Part shown: one piece after another, positions 6,681 to 8,555 of the stretch
Numbering within the stretch: position 1 is the first letter of the stretch
How the letters are laid out: each line of letters begins with the position of its first letter
From: an uncultured Gammaproteobacteria bacterium
Lineage (GTDB): Bacteria > Pseudomonadota > Gammaproteobacteria > PS1 > Thioglobaceae
DNA length: 8,555 nt
Assembly: GCA_913044155.1 (NCBI GenBank)
Contig: CAJWNF010000022.1
Coordinates: 1 to 8,555, forward strand
Direction of reading: 5' to 3'
Program-made: the position numbers and the translations under genes
Notes under the pieces: model-generated
What the model saw: only the letters and a program-made list of their open reading frames with translations
The model's database searches: none
Told to the model about the DNA's origin: nothing

Positions 6681-7571
6681 GTGTCTAGAAGATATTACAA
6701 ATTACCGCCACTAACTTCACTGGCAACTTTTGAAACTGCTGCTCGTCATCGAAGCTTTAAAGGTGCCGCCGAGGAACTTGGCGTGACTCCAGGAGCTGTT
6801 AGTCATCAGATTAAGTTCTTAGAAACTGAGCTTGGACTTTCCCTATTTGATCGAAAGCATCATGGTAATAATTTAACTGACCATGGCGAATCTTTGTTTG
6901 CTGCCCTGCAAAGTAGTTTTGCTGCGGTATCTTCTACACTTGCCAATCTTAGACGTTCAGCTACAGACACAGAAGTAACTATCAGTGCTACAACGGCCGT
7001 CTCTGGTTTATGGTTAACGCCCCGTCTTTCTCAGTTTTGGAGAGAACATCCTGAAATTCCTGTCAACCAGCATGTCACAGACAATCCAGATTCACAAGGG
7101 ATAGCTGTCGACTTAAAGATATGTTATGGTTTTGTTGAAAACGAGTCAACCCAGAAGCACACATTATTTCATGACGAGCTTGTACCAGTTTGTAGCTCAA
7201 ATTTTGCTAGTCAAAATCCAAACCCAACAATTGAAGAGTTGGCTCAAATGCCACTAATTCATCTCAGGGCAAAAGACAAAAACTGGTCTAATTGGTTTTC
7301 CTGGTTTACTGCTCTAGGGCATAAAGGTAAGATCTCACAGGGAACACATGTAAATAACTATATGATTGCCCTGCAAGCTGCCAGTGATGGCACAGGCATA
7401 GTCCTAGGCTGGAGGCACCTCTGCAAGCCAAAGATTGATACTGGTGAATTGGTAATTTTAGGTGACACATCAATACCTGCCCCCTCTGCCATCTACATTA
7501 TGAGCGAAAAAGAAGAGCTTTTATCAGAAAATATTAAAGCTCTTAGAGACTTCCTTATTAAAAAACCTTAA
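6681..7571 (+). CDS. LysR-family transcriptional regulator, GcvA-like
   Basis: A 296-residue regulator of normal LysR length. The N-terminal winged helix-turn-helix spans about 8-65: LPPLTSLATFETAARHRSF followed by GAAEELGVTPGAVSHQIKFLE, which is the GcvA-type signature. A linker helix runs to about 95. The effector domain begins near 97 (VTISATTAVSGLWLTPRL) and includes DLKICYG at 144-150 (GcvA-like DxxIRYG position) and a LQAASDGTGIVLGWR segment near 231-245. The start is GTG: an in-frame TGA lies two codons upstream (6672-6674), so no longer form exists, and the HTH begins too early for a later start. No Shine-Dalgarno is visible. Its divergent position next to the sarcosine oxidase operon suggests it controls that operon and possibly the downstream Rieske gene. 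The effector may be glycine or a methylated glycine (inference). The symbol gcvA is not assigned, as orthology cannot be shown. Confidence 0.93.
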   Translation: MSRRYYKLPPLTSLATFETAARHRSFKGAAEELGVTPGAVSHQIKFLETELGLSLFDRKHHGNNLTDHGESLFAALQSSFAAVSSTLANLRRSATDTEVTISATTAVSGLWLTPRLSQFWREHPEIPVNQHVTDNPDSQGIAVDLKICYGFVENESTQKHTLFHDELVPVCSSNFASQNPNPTIEELAQMPLIHLRAKDKNWSNWFSWFTALGHKGKISQGTHVNNYMIALQAASDGTGIVLGWRHLCKPKIDTGELVILGDTSIPAPSAIYIMSEKEELLSENIKALRDFLIKKP

Positions 7572-7616
7572 CAAAAAAAATAAATATTTCTTCTTGAAAT
7601 TATTTCATTCATTTAC

Positions 7617-7644
7617 TTGAAAATATTTAAAATTAAGTTATCTT
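7617..7644 (+). promoter_or_regulatory. Putative promoter of the Rieske oxygenase gene
   Basis: TTGAAA (7617-7622) and TATCTT (7639-7644) are separated by 16 bases in the 116-bp gap after the regulator, predicting a leader of roughly 35-40 nt. TATCAT at 7654-7659 is an alternative -10 without a good -35. The gap has no clear terminator, so read-through from the regulator gene is also possible. Confidence 0.35.
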
Positions 7645-7687
7645 AGTTGATTGTATCATTCCTATTTTTTAGCAACACTTTATAGAT

Positions 7688-8555
7688 ATGTCTAAGACTA
7701 AACTAAGTAATATCGATGAAGTCCTAAGACCCATTGAAAAAGCAAAAGGCTTGCCAAACGAACACTATACAAGCGATGCCGTGTTTAATGAGGAAAAGCG
7801 GGCTGTTCTATTTGATAATTGGTCAGCGATTGGTTTTGGTAAAGATATACCTGAATCTGGTGATGCCAAGCCAATAAATTTCGTTGACATGCCGCTAATC
7901 ATCGTTCGCAATAACGATGGCGAGATTAATGTATTTCAAAATACCTGTCGCCACCGCGGTATGATTCTAATTGATAAACCGACCAAGCTTAATGACATTA
8001 TTCGTTGTCCATATCATAGCTGGTGCTATACCCTAAATGGTAAGCTCTGTGCAACACCGATGGTTGGTGGCACTGAAAGCAATAACCATGAGGCTGTTAA
8101 TTATGACGAGCTTGGCCTTTATAAAATTAGATCTTACGTTTGGCAAGATATAATTTTTGTGAATATTTCTGGTGATGCAACTGAGTTTGTTGACTATGCT
8201 TCCAAAGCTTTGAATCGATGGGCTGAATTTGATAAACCAATTTTTCACGGTGGCAAAGAGTCACACTTTACACTTGAAGTTAAAACAAACTGGAAATTGG
8301 CAATTGAAAACTATTGTGAAAGCTATCACCTTCCTTTTGTTCATCCGGGACTTAACGATAAATCAAAAATCGAAGATCATTACCATATCCAAGAGCCTGA
8401 TTGTTTTTCTGGCCAAGGGTCGTATTCATACAATCAAATCAAAACAGAAAGTGGCGACACTTTTCCTGACTTTGAGGGACTTTCAAGTAAATGGAACAGC
8501 GGCAGTGAATATATTGCACTCTACCCAAACGTACTATTAGGAGTCCATAGGGATC
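7688..8555 (+). CDS. Rieske non-heme iron oxygenase alpha subunit, N-terminal 289 codons (cut by window edge)
   Basis: Translation from the ATG at 7688 is open for 289 codons to the right edge. The Rieske 2Fe-2S site is Cys87-x-His89, then 17 residues, then Cys107-x2-His110 (NTCRHRG and RCPYHSW). The catalytic domain has Asn208-x2-Glu211-x2-His214-x4-His219 (ENYCESYHLPFVHPGL), giving two iron histidines and an acidic residue placed to bridge electron transfer between Rieske and iron centres. The C-terminal Asp iron ligand would lie beyond the window. Alpha subunits of this kind hydroxylate rings or remove N-/O-methyl groups using electrons from a separate reductase. Glu rather than Asp at the bridging place recalls the quaternary-amine enzymes (carnitine monooxygenase CntA, glycine betaine and choline monooxygenases). 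Together with the sox genes this suggests a betaine-type demethylase, but an aromatic substrate is not excluded. There is no Shine-Dalgarno before the ATG. Confidence 0.92.
   Translation, partial: MSKTKLSNIDEVLRPIEKAKGLPNEHYTSDAVFNEEKRAVLFDNWSAIGFGKDIPESGDAKPINFVDMPLIIVRNNDGEINVFQNTCRHRGMILIDKPTKLNDIIRCPYHSWCYTLNGKLCATPMVGGTESNNHEAVNYDELGLYKIRSYVWQDIIFVNISGDATEFVDYASKALNRWAEFDKPIFHGGKESHFTLEVKTNWKLAIENYCESYHLPFVHPGLNDKSKIEDHYHIQEPDCFSGQGSYSYNQIKTESGDTFPDFEGLSSKWNSGSEYIALYPNVLLGVHRD

Noticed and set aside
7582..7605. AT-only hairpin after the LysR gene as an intrinsic terminator
   Set aside because: The arms AAATATTTC and GAAATTATTT pair only with a bulge, contain one G-C pair, and are not followed by a clean T run.
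8033..8248. Minus-strand 71-codon frame opposite the Rieske gene
   Set aside because: Antisense to a conserved coding region, with no ribosome site or family resemblance.
8229..8540. Plus-strand 103-codon frame in the Rieske gene region
   Set aside because: It overlaps the iron-ligand motif of the Rieske protein in another frame; the Rieske frame is clearly the coding one.

Overview
The window looks like a catabolic locus for N-methylated glycines (glycine betaine, dimethylglycine, sarcosine) from a low-GC proteobacterium. The genes are moderately AT-rich, the intergenic DNA is extremely AT-rich, spacing inside the operon is tight, and the proteins resemble those of marine alphaproteobacteria or other oligotrophic plankton. 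No rRNA or other taxonomic marker is present, so the lineage is an inference and I do not name a genus.

Layout. Positions 1-6235 carry a compact minus-strand operon, read right to left. It holds a SoxB-like FAD oxidoreductase (4895-6235), soxB (3629-4891), soxD (3329-3616), soxA (369-3332) and soxG (start at 376, running off the left edge). The last four encode the beta, delta, alpha and gamma subunits of heterotetrameric sarcosine oxidase in the usual order B-D-A-G. The junctions are a 3-bp gap, a 12-bp gap, a 4-bp overlap and an 8-bp overlap. A very AT-rich 445-bp divergent regulatory region follows (6236-6680); it has a good sigma70-type promoter for the operon and candidate LysR-type operator dyads. 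On the plus strand are a GcvA-like LysR regulator (6681-7571) and, after 116 bp, the first 289 codons of a Rieske non-heme iron oxygenase alpha subunit (7688 to the right edge).

How the genes may work together (inference). The Rieske enzyme would remove the first methyl from a quaternary amine such as glycine betaine. The extra SoxB-like flavoprotein would act on dimethylglycine or another secondary or tertiary amine. SoxBDAG would convert sarcosine to glycine and pass the methyl carbon to tetrahydrofolate. The GcvA-like regulator would tune the locus to glycine or a methylated precursor. Only the sarcosine oxidase assignment is firm; the substrates of the Rieske protein and the extra flavoprotein cannot be read from sequence alone.

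Most notable points: SoxD has lost most of the zinc ligands known in characterised enzymes; the extra flavoprotein is a tandem SoxB paralogue lacking the flavin-attachment histidine and lies in the same frame as soxB, separated only by a stop and one codon; and a Rieske oxygenase is linked to sarcosine oxidase. I see no mobile elements, CRISPR arrays, tRNA, rRNA or large repeats.
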